A DNA stretch of 64,000 bases from Zonotrichia leucophrys gambelii (lineage: Eukaryota; Chordata; Aves; Passeriformes; Passerellidae): contig NC_088179.1 in NCBI RefSeq assembly GCF_028769735.1, positions 3,159,501 to 3,223,500 on the forward strand. Direction: 5' to 3'. The translations under genes and the position numbers were made by a program. Below the pieces are notes generated by a model, which had not been told where the DNA came from, did no database searches, and was given only the letters and a program-made list of their open reading frames with translations. Below, piece after piece: positions 1 through 12,384 of this stretch (the stretch's first letter is position 1; each line of letters starts with the position of its first letter).

Positions 1-135
1 TCTAGAAACTCATAAACACCCTATATATATATATATAAACACCCTATATATATAGGGTGTTTGTGTATATATTTTAATGTTTGTTTATATATTTTAATGA
101 TTGTGTTTGTGTTTGTTTATATATTTTAAATATAT
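1..135. repeat. AT/TG-rich simple sequence
   Basis: This stretch is built from TATATA runs alternating with TGTTTGTG and TATATATTTTAA words. A short inverted repeat lies near the start, where TATATATA is followed by its complement ending in GGGTGTTTG. It is low-complexity DNA with no coding signal. Confidence 0.8.
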
Positions 136-3100
136 ATATTTATTTTTAAATCAGTGTTTTTATTTTTACTATCCCCAAATATGGTGCACCCTACACCTAT
201 TTGACAGGTCCAGGACAACTTTTAGTATTTGAAACAAAACTTTCTGATTCAGTTGCTATCTCAGCTGGTATTAATTAGTAGGGGGGCTTCAAATCATTAG
301 AACACCTTACTCAAAGTAACAGAAAAAAAGGACAGTAAACTGATTTTTCAGCTAAGCTGCCTTGAGCAATCCAACCCTGGGGGAAGTTTAGACACAGAGT
401 CTGTGTGCCCTGCTCTGGGCCCGTGTTCCAGCAGCCCTTGGCAAGCAGTGCATTCCCAGAAATGCCAGTCTGCAGCTTGGGAAGCTTCCAACAACAGGGC
501 CATGGTGTGGCAATGCAGAAAAGGGCACTCACCTCCAGATGGGGAGGCCACACTCAAGCCATAGAAAAAAGGTTTGATGATGGACAAAGCATCATGATTT
601 TCATTTGATAGTTCCTGCAAGTTCTGTCCCTGGTGCCTGTATTCCTACAATATGTCAATAACAGATGATGTTACAGATGACCACACTTAAGTTCTGCTGA
701 AAGTCAGTAATTAGAGCCATATCTGATTAATTATCAGCAGCAGAATGGAGTGCTGCAGCACAGTCTGATTCATGAGCTGTTAAATTAGTAAACTGGAGAA
801 CAAGGCCCTGATACGTGCACGCTGTGAGCCACTCACCCTTGAGGGAAACATTTCTGCAAAAAGCACAAATAAACCAAATCCTAGCACAGGATTAAAGCAT
901 TATCTCCTCGTGTGAGGGGGAATCTAGATTAATTTAGATGAAATTTAGATTTAAATAAGTTCAAAGCTGCTCAATTCCATTCTTTTACTGGGCCACATCA
1001 TCCCTTCATACAAATTCATGCAGATGCAATGGGACCAGCTGAGTTACATCAAGTGACACTAAGAATTTCAGAGTTGTGAGACAGATTTTGAAAGTCAGGA
1101 AATAAAACTACATTAGTAGCTGACCCAAATCACAGCAAACCACAGTACACAAATATCCCTAAAAATATGATTGGATATGAGAGTTTGTCATGCTGTCAAT
1201 AATAATAATTCTCTGCTGCCACAGAGAAGTTACTCCAGTCAGTAAGTCCCCAGCATTTGCTGTCACCAAAAGCAGTCCTCCACAACAGTGACAAATATTT
1301 ATCTGTATATCCCCACCTTCCCCTTAATAATGAACATATGTACCTGGGTGAGGAAAAATGGAAAATGCATAATCTGGGGCAGTATTTAATTTACTCATCA
1401 AGAAGTTACTTACTCCAGCCACAAAGGATTTTACAAGGAGGACATATATATTACACACAGCCCAATATGATGCTGTAACCCTCCGAAACAGCTTTTTCAG
1501 GGCCACATGGTGAGTCATATTATTATTATTAAATTCCAGTGATTCAGGTGGACCCCATCTGTTTGACTTTCACTGCAAGCCATGACAGGATACACAATTT
1601 CCTATCAAATTCACTGTATCAGAACCATGAAGCTGCTCCTCCCAATCCCCACAACAGACTTTTAGTCAGAGAACACAAATCCCACTGCAGCTTCAGAGAA
1701 ATCCCAAGATCTGCTTTCCCTCCTCACTGCAGTATTCAGCAGAGCAGCAACTCATTCAAGCCTATAAAAACATCTGGGCTTTTTCACATCTGGGCTTTTT
1801 CACATCTAACACAGAAGATGGCTCAAAACACAGCAAATGCTGCCTTTGACAGTGCACAGGGGGGTTTGCCTGAGACAGACGATTTGCTCACTTTGGGGAC
1901 CAAATTTTCCCAGCAAAACAAAACACCTCATAGAAAACTGCCTGTGGCCCAAATTAAAAGTGCCCCGGTGGCAGCCAGAGAAAGCAGCCTCAGTAGAAGG
2001 AAGTGTCTCCTCCTCTCCCGAGATTATAATTCTTCAAATCACAGCACACTTCACTCTTGCCATCCCTTTATTTCAGGCTGTATTCCCTTCCACAGAAGAA
2101 CCAACCAAACCTCTCCATCAGTTACATCTCTAAAACCTAAACATGACTTATGGCTCCATTTGCTTGGAATGAGTTTTTTCTTCTGAATGAAACTACTTCT
2201 CTGTTTTCAGTTTCCAATCCCCAATCTTTCTGCTTCACTACTACAGAGAATCAGCAGTCTAAAGTGCCTAAAGGAGAAAATTCACCACAAAAATCACTCA
2301 CTGACAAAGCACAAGAAATATAAATAGTAAGTTGAGCACAGGACTCATGCAGTCTGAAATAGATGCAAATATTGAACCTCCAGTTAATAATGAACACAGC
2401 ATTGCCTTCAACAATTTTGTGCTCTGAAAAATTTGAGCACAATTACTGCTTAGCACAAGGTAACAAAGATTATGTTCTCAACACACACAAAACAGAGCCT
2501 TTGAATTCAAGTGAACAACACATTTTTTTAGCCTGTGAGTTGCTGCAAGTTTGTAAATAGAATTCCACAGTGGGGCACAGGAGTGTCTGATCTCAGAGTC
2601 CAGCCACTGAATTATCCACAGAGATACTCCCATGATAATATCCTAGTGCTTTTCTAAGTATTCTTAAGAATATTATATGTTATTAACATTCTTAATCATC
2701 CTGCAAAATCATGCTTACAGGCTGCTCATTGCCTGAACAGCAACAAGGAATACAACAACTCAGCAACATGGAAATCTGAAAACACTATTCCTGCACATCA
2801 ACAGTAAACTACCATATTTTTAACATCCATATTTGTGCATTTATTAAATATTCTGAGGTTATTTCAGATTTTGTGCTGTCATTAAACAGCAAACATGTAG
2901 ATATAACCACAGCATAACATCCTTAATGTTATTTTTCTGTGTCAGGGAAAATAGTGAAATAATCCCATTTTGTACAAAAGGCATTAATTATATTCTAACT
3001 GCTCATAAAACACTTGACAATACTTAGGCATAGAGCTCTGCAGCAGTTCCTTCTGGTGATAAGGCCAGTGATACTCCACTAACCCAGAACCATGCAGAAA

Positions 3101-4042
3101 ATAAGTAAAAAAGGAGCAGACTGGCCAACAGCTCGTAGCCAGTGTTTGCTGGGTAGTGCAGGACTCACTGGCCTCACACACCACCACTCCCTGCACAGTT
3201 TTGCAGCATTTCCACAACTCAAGAGAATATGATCATCTCCTGTATCTTGCATTTCCTGCAGTATGATGTTTATAATTACTGCTCCAATAATCCTAGTGAT
3301 CACTCAACTCCCTTCCTATTCTTTGTGCCCACATCACACTAATAAATAAGCTTTTTCTTCTTCTACAGAAGAATTGTCTAAACTATTCTGAGTCCTCCTT
3401 CTGTTTGCATGTACGAGTCAGTCATCCACAATGCACAATATACTGATTTACAGAAAAAGAGGATTCACACAGAACTGCAGCTCTGGGAGCCTATTTTTAA
3501 GCAAACAAACTGCTGATTTAGTGAAAGCACCAACTTATCTGTCAAAACAAACTCTTGCTAAAACTTCAAGAGTTCCTGTTGAGAAGCCATTCAGAGTGAT
3601 TTTTTTTTTTGTCTATCAACACTTCTGTAATTTTCTTTCAACTAGTAAAACACACTTAGCATATCCTAAGGCAAATCTCAGAAATGGAGCTCGCACACAA
3701 ATGGAAGATAAATTTAAGTAGTAAAGAAAACATCTTCAATCAGCTCTTATAAAGCTGGTTTTACAAGGCAGCAAGCTAATGAAACCCCTAGCAGTGCTAC
3801 TGCAGAACACTCAAATGCAAAATAATTATATATAGCACCTACAGCATGAGACAGGATTTCCAGAACACAGAGCAAGACCTGCCTGTGCCAGATCACTGGG
3901 CTGCATGGCATTTCTTATGCTTTTGAAGTTCCCCATTATACTTTGTGACAATTTTTTTTCATTTCTGCTAATTATTGTTCAGAAAAACGCACAGTGCTTG
4001 GTGAGAGGGTGACATCCACACCAGAATTTGAGTGGTAATTGC
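136..4042. other. Unique AT-rich DNA, no supported gene
   Basis: No LTR, CR1 or tandem array is recognised here apart from a 16-bp unit repeated twice at 1771-1802 (CATCTGGGCTTTTTCA) and a T run near 3600. The longest open frame is 215 codons at 1539-2186. It has no recognisable domain and overlaps another open frame, so it is not called as a gene. I see no splice-flanked exon that I would defend. The block could be intergenic or intronic. Confidence 0.5.
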
Positions 4043-4048
4043 ACACCC

Positions 4049-4850
4049 TGTTATAAATGAGAAGCTTGACTAGGCCAATATTCAAGCAGCAATCAATTTA
4101 TTAATTAATATGGTAAAGTATGAGCAATACAGCACTGGGTACAGCAGGGGAAGTTTTCCCTCCAACTGCACACTGAGGCTTACAGGTATTTATAGGGGTA
4201 CTCATCAGCTTTCTCAGCAGTTTCTATTCCCAATTTTTACATCACAATTCTATACACTATTGTGATTTAGTTTTTCTCAGGATGTATCCCAAAAGGAGCA
4301 TCCCCAGATGGTGGTGGTCTGGTTTCTGAAAGAAGAAAGACAAATCCCATTTGGTGAAGTCCAGCTCCCCAGATATGGGTCCACCTTTTAATTGCAAGGA
4401 CTATAAATCTCATAACAGTGATGTCCAGCTTCCCTTGGTCAAAACTATAAATCCTTGAGGTGATGTTCATCTTCCTTTCTCAAGCTGCTTTTCTCTGCTT
4501 TATTAAGGTGTGAGATAAGCATATTTCCTTTATATATATTCCAAAGCTGTAGTTTCAAGGATACAAGCAATATTCTAAAATTATACTTCAAAAGGTTATT
4601 AATGCAGAACTCTTTAAGGAATAACTACAAGCAAAAAGCCACATCCTTAATGCTTTAATTCCAATGCTCCCAAATCAACCAAGGTTAATTGCAAACAAAG
4701 AATAGGTTCAAAGGCCTTCTTCCATGCTTTACTTTCTTCAGTTATTATTAGAATTCACAACTGTCCCATTGTCGGTCTGCACACATATCACAATCAGAAA
4801 AACACACATTGCCTGTGTGTACCTGACACCAAACACAGCTTGGTATTTCA
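4049..4850 (-). mobile_element. Solo LTR, family B (retroviral)
   Basis: This is a minus-strand copy of the element at 6456-7291, aligning along nearly its whole length. On the minus strand it begins TGAAATACCAAGC and ends TTATAACA. The poly(A) signal region (complement of AATAAA) lies in TTTATTAATTAATATGG near 4097-4113. No internal retroviral sequence and no second LTR in the same orientation adjoins it, so it is a solo LTR. The flanks (ACACCC and CAGCCC) do not make a clear target duplication. An 80-codon-scale open frame inside it is LTR sequence, not a gene. Confidence 0.85.
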
Positions 4851-5860
4851 CAGCCCTCAGCTAAACCTTCACTTACCTTAAGTAGTAAAACTTTTAGAGT
4901 AGCTATTCTGAATATTAGAGTAAAATAGCATTGAACTGAAGTATCTAAAACTCAACAGTTGACACATTGTAGTCCCTCTTTCTTAATAAACCCAAGCAAA
5001 TTCATAAAGTATAAAATTACCTCAGCCCAATATTAAAGTTTATTTGGAGAAATAGAAATTAATCTATTTTTTTTTTACTGATTTCTGAAACAAGGCAATG
5101 CTCTCAATCTTAGAGAATGGGTCTCAGTCCCCTTACCCTGTAGGGACTCAAAACTCACCAGGAATTTCTGCAGTTACTGTGGGAACACCTTATTTTAGCC
5201 ATAACTCCTATTTTTCACATAGGAGCACACAGGGAAGGCACAGTCGGGCTGGGACACAGGCAGGGCTCCAGTGGCACCTGGGCCTTGACAGCTCCACCTG
5301 CGACTGAAACACTGCAGCAATTAAATCCTCAGAAATCATCCCTGCTATGAAACCCAGTATGACTCATTAAATTATTTTAAAAGGCACAAGCTCAAATTCC
5401 CCTCTGATGGGACTGCCACTTGTTGTGTCCTCCGTGTTCCCCACACGCAGCTCTGCACTTCTCAAAGGTCTTTGAGATCATCTCAGTGCTAATTAGGTTG
5501 TCACAGACAGGCTAAATTCTGAAATCTGCATTTCTGAAGTTAGAGGCACGAAGGCAGTTTACACACAGTGGAACCAGCCTTCAATAGCAAACAGCACCCG
5601 GAAAATGAGCTCACACGGACTGTACTGCTACAAAGCTTAAATAAAACAAACACCGTGCTTTGTTTATAAAATCAAACAGCAGCTGCTGCACCCTCTGAAA
5701 GCCGGTGAAAAAGACGAGTAAGTTACGCGGCGAAAGCCAGATGGATTGAAATAAACTAAAAGTAACCATATCTGCTGTTGGCCTCTTTAAAACCCTCACT
5801 GCACTTGGCTAGGTGCTGGGGGAGGGAGGGGGAAGAAGGGGAAAAAAGCATTCTGTTTTA
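4851..5860. other. Unique DNA upstream of the CpG island
   Basis: No repeat is recognised. Local CpG content rises from about 5540, for example around 5700-5740, where a GTAAGT word lies at 5718-5723 on the plus strand. That word could be a splice donor but has no supporting exon. This may be the shore of the CpG island at 5935-6300. Confidence 0.4.
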
Positions 5861-5920
5861 AACACACGCACACAAACACACGCACACACACACATATATA
5901 TATAAATATAATAAATATGT
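5861..5920. repeat. CA/TA microsatellite
   Basis: An imperfect (CA)n tract interrupted by G and AA runs into (TA)n and ends in TAAATATAATAAATATG. It sits directly beside the CpG island. Such tracts are often length-polymorphic (general knowledge). Confidence 0.9.
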
Positions 5921-5934
5921 CTATATGGCAGTGG

Positions 5935-6300
5935 ATAAGCGTTTATCGGGTGCGTGGCGTGGCCAGCCCAGCAGCCGCGGCCGGGGCTTTGAGGCCTACC
6001 CGCAATACCCGCAGTGCCCGCAATGCCCTCAGCGCCCGCTCCGCGCCGCGCTCCCGCCCGAGCCCGCAGCCGCTCCCGACTCCCGCCGGGGTCCGGCCGC
6101 CTCCTCCCCTCCTCCCGTCCGTGTGTCCGTCCGTCCGTGCTTCCTTCCGTGCTTACCGCAGGACAAGCGGGGTCCCCGCGGTTGGCAGCGCTGCCCCCGG
6201 CTCCTGGGGCAGGCTCGGGGCAAGCTCGGGGCCGGCCCCGCGCGGCCGGGCCTCCCCCAGCGCCGCTGCCCCGCGGCAGCCGTGCCGCGTTCCACAGCCG
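5935..6300. promoter_or_regulatory. CpG island, candidate promoter
   Basis: By eye this roughly 365-bp block holds about 50 CpG dinucleotides, against very few in the flanking kilobases. C and G make up most of its bases, so observed/expected CpG is near or above 1. It contains CCCGCC/GGGCGG-like words and three CCGT units at 6127-6138. On the minus strand a CG|GTAAGC donor-like site lies at 6157/6156, and on the plus strand GTGAGT lies at 6300. Open frames of 88-170 codons span it on both strands, but they are composition artefacts of GC-rich DNA. The transcribed gene and strand are not determinable from the window. Confidence 0.7.
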
Positions 6301-6428
6301 TGAGTGTGCTCTTATTGTCACCTGAAGGTGACCTCTACAGCAGTGAGTGTGTTTTTACTGTCACCCGAAGGTGACTTCCACAGCAGTGAGTGTGTTTTTA
6401 CTGTCACCTGAAGGTGATCTGCACAGCG
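6300..6428. repeat. 43-bp tandem repeat with palindromic core
   Basis: Three head-to-tail units begin GTGAGT at 6300, 6343 and 6386. Each carries a palindrome of the form GTCACCT-GA-AGGTGAC, at 6317-6332, 6360-6375 (one arm mismatch) and 6403-6418 (last base changed). Each unit begins TGAGTGTG and, in the first two, ends ACAGCAG. A further related unit lies at 7295-7330 beyond the inserted LTR. The CACCT/AGGTG arms resemble E-box and T-box half-sites, which is only a motif resemblance. Confidence 0.85.
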
Positions 6429-6455
6429 GCAGCCGTGCCTCCCTCCACAGCAGTG

Positions 6456-7291
6456 TGAAATACAAAGCTGTGTTTCGTGTCAGGTACATGCAGGCAATGT
6501 GTGTATTTGTGATTGTAATATGTGTGGAAACCGACCATGGGACAGTTATAAAGACGAATTCTAATAATAACTGAGAAAAATAAAGCATGGAAGAAGGTCT
6601 TTGCTCCTATCCTTTGTTTGCAATTAACCTTTATAAGTCTTAAGTTGATTTAGAAACATTTGAATTAAAGCTTTAAGGATGTTGCTTTTTGACAGGAACT
6701 TTCTGCTTGTAAGCCTTAAAGAGTTTTGCAATAATAAACTTTTGAAGTATAATTTTAGAATATGGCTTGTTGTAAGGATCTTTTGAAACTATAGCTTTAG
6801 AATATATAAAAAGGAGACATGCAGCTTGAGAAAGGAAGATGGACATCAGTCACGGACTAATAGGTTCGACCAAGGGAAGCTGGACATCGCTGTTATGAGA
6901 TTTATAGTCCTTGCAATCAAAAGGTGGACCCATATCTGGAAACTGAACTTCACCAATTGGGATTCGTCTTTCTTCTTTCGAACACTGGACCCCCACCATT
7001 TGGGGATGCTCCTTTTGGGATACATCCTGAGAAAAACTAAATCACAATAGTGTATAGAATTGTGATGTAAAAATTGGGAATAGAAACTGCTGATGAGTAA
7101 AAATTGGGATAGAAACTGCTGAGAAAGCTGATGAGTACCCCTGTAAATACCTGTAAGCCCCAACTATCGTGCAGTTGGAGAGAAAACTTCCTCCACTGTA
7201 CCCAGCGCTGTATTGCTCATACTTTACCATATTAATTAATAAATTGATTGCTGCTTGAATATTGGCCTAGTCAAGCTTCTTATTTATAACA
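6456..7291 (+). mobile_element. Solo LTR, family B, 6-bp TSD
   Basis: The element starts TGAAATAC and ends TTATAACA. It is flanked by the perfect duplication GCAGTG at 6450-6455 and 7292-7297. A TATA-like ATATATAAAAAGG lies near 6803 and an AATAAA poly(A) signal at 7238-7243, about 50 bp before the end, as expected for U3-R-U5. A 6-bp duplication is typical of class II (ERVK-like) avian retroviruses. Inside, a near-identical stretch (GTAAAAATTGGGAATAGAAA-like) is repeated around 7067-7120; the family copy at 4049-4850 has it once. The insertion split the palindromic repeat array beside the CpG island. Confidence 0.92.
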
Positions 7292-7335
7292 GCAGTGAGT
7301 GTGTTTTTATTGTCACCTGAGGGTGACCTCCCAAA
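7292..7335. repeat. Fourth unit of the 43-bp palindromic array
   Basis: This is the part of the array displaced by the LTR. It begins with the target duplication GCAGTG, continues GAGTGTGTTTTT, and carries the palindrome GTCACCTGAGGGTGAC at 7312-7327. Before the insertion it lay 67 bp after the third unit. Confidence 0.8.
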
Positions 7336-10300
7336 CTTTTGGTTTCCTGCTGTTACTGAGGGTGGGCCCTGCGTCGGCTTGCGAGGCACAGAGTGGGAAA
7401 CCAGTGGGAAAATTCACGGGAGGTTTGTGTCTGAAAAGGATACAGAGGAGTCCTGTAACTTCATTTAAATAAAGGGAGAGGCCCTGGGGCATTTCCATCT
7501 TTCACATGGCTGGGGGACACAGCTCCATTTTTGTGCTAATTTCCCATCCTCATCACCCTCTTGCTCTCCCCATCAGCCAGGGTTCTCACAAGGCATTTCC
7601 TACATCCCTACTCTATGTCCCTCTCTACTATGTACCCTCCTTTCTTTTGTTTTTTAATGTAACAAAACACTGTTCATAACTCTGTTAAGACTTTGTTCTT
7701 TCTCTTTAAGTTCAGGAATTTACCATTCCTTGGCTGAGCAGCAGTCTGTGCCAATTTGTACCATTTTCTAGAGCTGAGAGTCTCTTCCATCACCTCCCTG
7801 TGTGTGACTCCCTGGCCATGCCTACAAGGAGTTTCACACGGTGTGCTTGCAAAGACACAGTCATCTTATTCTTCATAAAGCTCAGCTTTCTCTGTGTCCA
7901 ATGGCCTCACAAAGTCTTCTCCATCAGCTGTGGAACATTTTGCAAAATACGCCAATGTAATGAAAAGTGTGTTAAATATATTTTGTGAAGTCCAGAGAGT
8001 TTTAAATAATGTGCTTCTTTAATTTTTAGGCATATAAAATCCAGTTTCTTGAGACATCAAAATGTCAGACATTAGGTTTAGAGTCCACCACAAAAATCCT
8101 GGTTTTTGTACTGATGAAAGGAAACACAAATTTTCCTCTGATCTGGCATCATGGTAAATAATAATAAATAGGATTGTGGAAAGCATTTTTAAGCTCTACT
8201 GTGTGAAATGCACATGCAAATGATGAAGCTTCACTCCTGCACAGAGGCCATGAGATGTACTTCAGATTTTTCGTTGCCTTTGCTGAAAGCTGACCAAGAG
8301 ATGGTTTTGGCAGTGGGGCTTTGGTTTCAGACTGGGAGCAGAGTTTGCTCTGCTTTTGAGATTTAACTTCACTTAATAAAGTGGCAGTGTGGGAAATGCT
8401 GAAATTGAACTGAAACTGTGTGTGGTTGTGTATTTCTCCATGACATTTCCATGCTTGTCTTTGGTCCTGCTCTGTTCACATCAAGTTTCATTCTTCAACG
8501 ACTTGCAATTTGAGATATTAGGGAACTATTACTGTTAGTGCCAGGGTGAGTCTTGTAATTTTTTAAAACAGGGAGAGTGTTGGATAAAGACTACTCAAGC
8601 AATTCCTTATACCATAAGGAGTCCAGACCATAGATGCTTAACTTTTAAAACTGTGGGATTATATAGTGATGAAAAATCAGATTAACAGTTTTGAAATGAA
8701 CTAATGTGTATATAAATAATCTTTCTTACAAAAGAATCTAGAACTTAGTAGAAAAAGCAATTCCCCAACTCCCTTTGACAGACAAAATCCATTTAAAAAA
8801 ACTTTATGATACTGTCATCCTGTGCATAATGGACCACTTATTTTGACTGACCACACTTACTAAACATATAAAGTTTTTCCTGAAAAGTAGTAGCTCCTCT
8901 TCCTAGAGTTTGCATTCCTGTTACATATTCTGTCAATATATAAGATTCCTTATAAAAGGAACCATTTCATTTATAGAAAAGACCAATCCAAAGGTTAAAT
9001 TTTGTGCATCGGGTTGAAAAGTTAAAGATGACCTGGTGAGTGGGCACAAATTAATGAGGTTCCATTGGTCCCAGTGGGAGCTGAGGTTCTGTCCTTCACC
9101 AGTTTTGTTGTAAACTGCATCACAGCTGTGCACTTCTGGCTTGCTGCCTTTAAACATAAGGTTTCCAATTCACATTAGTTTTTAAGAAAATGTTTCATAA
9201 ATAAAACGCTTTAGAACAGAATAATTTGCTGAAGGTAACAAACAGAGAGCTGGGTGTGATCCTAAGCTGAGTTCTCCATGAGCCCTCTGGAAGTGGGGGA
9301 AATTGCAAACCATGCCTGAGGTACAGTGGTGTAAAGGGATGATGTGGGCACCAGACATGAAGGTGTACAAGAGCTGAAGCACTGAGATGCTTCTCTGCAA
9401 GGGAAGAAAAAATGACCACAGAAAGTTCCCCAGCAACATGAAAGATGGGCTAATTAAACCCTGTCTTCCAGCAACCAAATAAAGACAAGGTTACTGGTAC
9501 AGAATCAGGTCATGTTCTGACAATCACCTAAAGAGAATGGTTATCACTGGACTGGCTTCTACTCTTTATCACAGAATTATTTTCATAGGTTTCTGGCCTA
9601 GTTTCCGGGGGAATTTGGAGCAAGATGTTATTATGTTACTCTTATACTAGTATTAAGTAAAATGTAAATCAGAATACCCATGTCAAGGTGTGAAACTATA
9701 AGTATGGAATTCCAAACCAAAGTTGTTCCAGATGTTGTGAAGAAAATTTGGCATTTAATGCAGTCCTTGAGATGCAAAACTCCCGGGGTCTTAACCAGTT
9801 TGTGCACACTGAGGCTGTAGAATTAGGGCTTGTAATTGTAAATTAATAAATAATCTTTCAGTTCTTGGCATCTGCAGTTCAGGTCTAAAGATAATTCTGT
9901 TGGGATGAGATGGAGAAGAGAGACATGAGAGGAGTGTTCATTAACCTTTCCCCTCCACAGCAGAGTTAGAGAGCATTACCTTGAAGCTTTGCTGATATTC
10001 CCCTGGCTTCATCTGTACACAAGCAAAGGAAATACACAACCTTTATCTTGAACTTACTTAAGTGCTGCAGCTACAGCTGCTTTGAACATTACATCGAATA
10101 TCACAAATAGAGGTGGGCAGGAAAATGTTGATTTCCTGCAAATGAAAATCATCCTGTTGGTTGAGTGCTGTTGGAATTAAAGGCAAACATTAGCAAATCC
10201 AGTATTACAGAGGCAAGCAGGAGGAATCAAAAGGCTAAACTGCAGTACAGAAACAAAGCAAAGCAGGCTCCAGTGTGCAGATTCCTCTGAAGTCACAGAA

Positions 10301-12378
10301 GATAAATGAGCTGAGGAGGTAGAGACAGAGCAGAATACAAAGCTTTGTCTAAAAGTCAAGAAATGAACCCAAACCAACTTAAAAAGGCTCAAAGAACAAT
10401 CACAAAACTTTTTAACTTGGCTGCGAGGAGGGCTTATCTAGAACATAAAATACAAACACAGAAAGGGAGATAAACAAAATTTTTCACTTGTTTTAGGTTC
10501 CATGACCATCAAAACAGTCTTTGTTTTTTTTTGTCACAGGTGAACAGAATGAAATGTTTGGTTCATTTCTTTATGTTTTTAGAGAGTCTCTCACATGTGC
10601 ATTTTAAAATGCTTTGGGTTCTTTTTTTCTCCCTCTCCTTAATCCTCCACTGTTTGTAAAGTTATGTCAATATGTATCAATTGTTTTTGTCATTTCACTT
10701 ACTTGCTTGTATTTTAAATTTTAGTGGAGATAAAATAGCTTGTTTTGTTTGCAGAATGCTTCTGATGACATTCCATATTATCTTTCCAGCACAGTAAGTG
10801 GAATTACTGGCTGATAAAATCGTACAGTTGTTTGGTATTTTAATCACAATTTAAAACAATTTGCAGGGTTGTGTCTGGAGGTAGCAACAACAACAACATA
10901 TAACAAGTCCAAGAGAAATTTTGTAAGATCATTAAAAAATCTATTTCTTAATATAAGAAATTTGATATTGTTTTTTCAAGTGCATTTTATGAAAGTATTT
11001 GGTGCCATTTGTGCATTCTGTGGGATTTCTGTTAGTGAATATTATCATGGTGCTGTGTTCTTCTGTAACCTACAGAATTTACCTGCAGGTATTTCTAATA
11101 ATTGTACTGAAAACCACAGCACCATTTTGGTCAAATGTCAGCTTTCCTATACCTAAAGCTTCTGTATCATTGGAAGTTTGAGATGTAATAATTCTGCTGA
11201 GCTGAAAGTGGGAGTAATCCCATTACCAAAAGGAAACCATTCTTGTTTTCTTGGTATGACTCTGTTCTAATTCAGAAAGGACCAAGACAAAAAAGATACT
11301 GCTGCAGTAATCTGTAATAGATTTGTGCAGCAAAGGTGCTGTAACATGCCCAGCTGGAACGTGGGTAGCCAGCAGAGTTAGAACTTCTCTCTGTGCTCTT
11401 GTCCAACTCTGGCACTTGCTGGATCTCCGTGTGCCCTGTGCTGATGATTTAAATTAAATTGCATTTAGATCAAATGTGGCAGGAGTCAATATGGAAATGT
11501 ATCATGGTGGCATGTTTGTTCTGGTAACTTTCTGACTGCAGAGTGCTCACTGATCCCTTGCACAGGTCACAGGTAGGGCACAGAGAAAGGAGATGAGTCC
11601 AGGACTGGAAAGCATTTGGGTTTATATAAAATTTGGTATCTGACACATTTTCCTTTGGAAAAAGTACAGAGAGGATTTTGTGTCCTTTCAATGCAGACCA
11701 AAGACTAATTTCAAACCTTGAAGGTTTGTTGTGAACCAGAGCTGGCATTTTTTTGGGAGCTCTGTAAATTTAAGAATAGCTTCTCTATAACACTGAATTG
11801 TGGTGTAATGTAGAAAAACTGAGTATAATATATGGCTTTCATTATTGCTTTTCTGAGAGGAATTGCTGCAAAGGCACATCATTTCCCCACTCTCAGAAAT
11901 GGAGGTACTCCAGTCTTTGATTCTGCTGCCACAGCCACACAGGCTTGCTGAAATACTCAAGTTTGTTGCTATTTTCTGATAGCAAACCATACTTGCAGGT
12001 TTCTGCCCCCCATGTCACCTCCTTTTCCTCTCCTGGAGTTGTCAGGAGGAAATTAAGAGAATTTTTCCTGTCCTAGAACTGATCTCCAGTGAGTACAGTG
12101 GGATTTATGTGGACAAACAAAGTGGTTGGGAGAGTGTGGGGTTTGTGTTTTGGGGAGGCACTGCAGGGTGGCTGTTCCCACAAGGAATTCCCTCTGTGTC
12201 CCACAGTGCTGGTGCTCTGGCTCTCAGCAATGTCACCAGGCCATGGCAGCCAGATGCCTGCCTTCCCTGGGTACCTGCTGCTGCATCCTCCTCAAGGACT
12301 GTTGAGGCACAACATGGCTTGAATTTCAAAAAGAAATAAATTACTTTTTTGTTCATATTTGTACACTTTTTAAAAGAC
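7336..12378. other. Unique DNA, nothing recognised
   Basis: About 5 kb of moderately AT-rich sequence. I see no LTR, CR1 or tandem array and no convincing exon. Open frames are under 101 codons, occur in all frames, and show no domain I recognise. Ordinary intergenic or intronic sequence is the simplest reading. Confidence 0.5.
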
Positions 12379-12384
12379 ATGTGA

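Noticed and set aside
5809..6374. Frames of 88-170 codons on both strands at the CpG island
   Set aside because: GC-rich DNA has few stop codons in any frame. Several frames overlap on both strands, and none resembles a known protein.
6838..6880. GGTTCGACC word that might be a tRNA T-arm
   Set aside because: It is inside LTR B, has no matching acceptor stem or A-box upstream, and the other B copy lacks the word.
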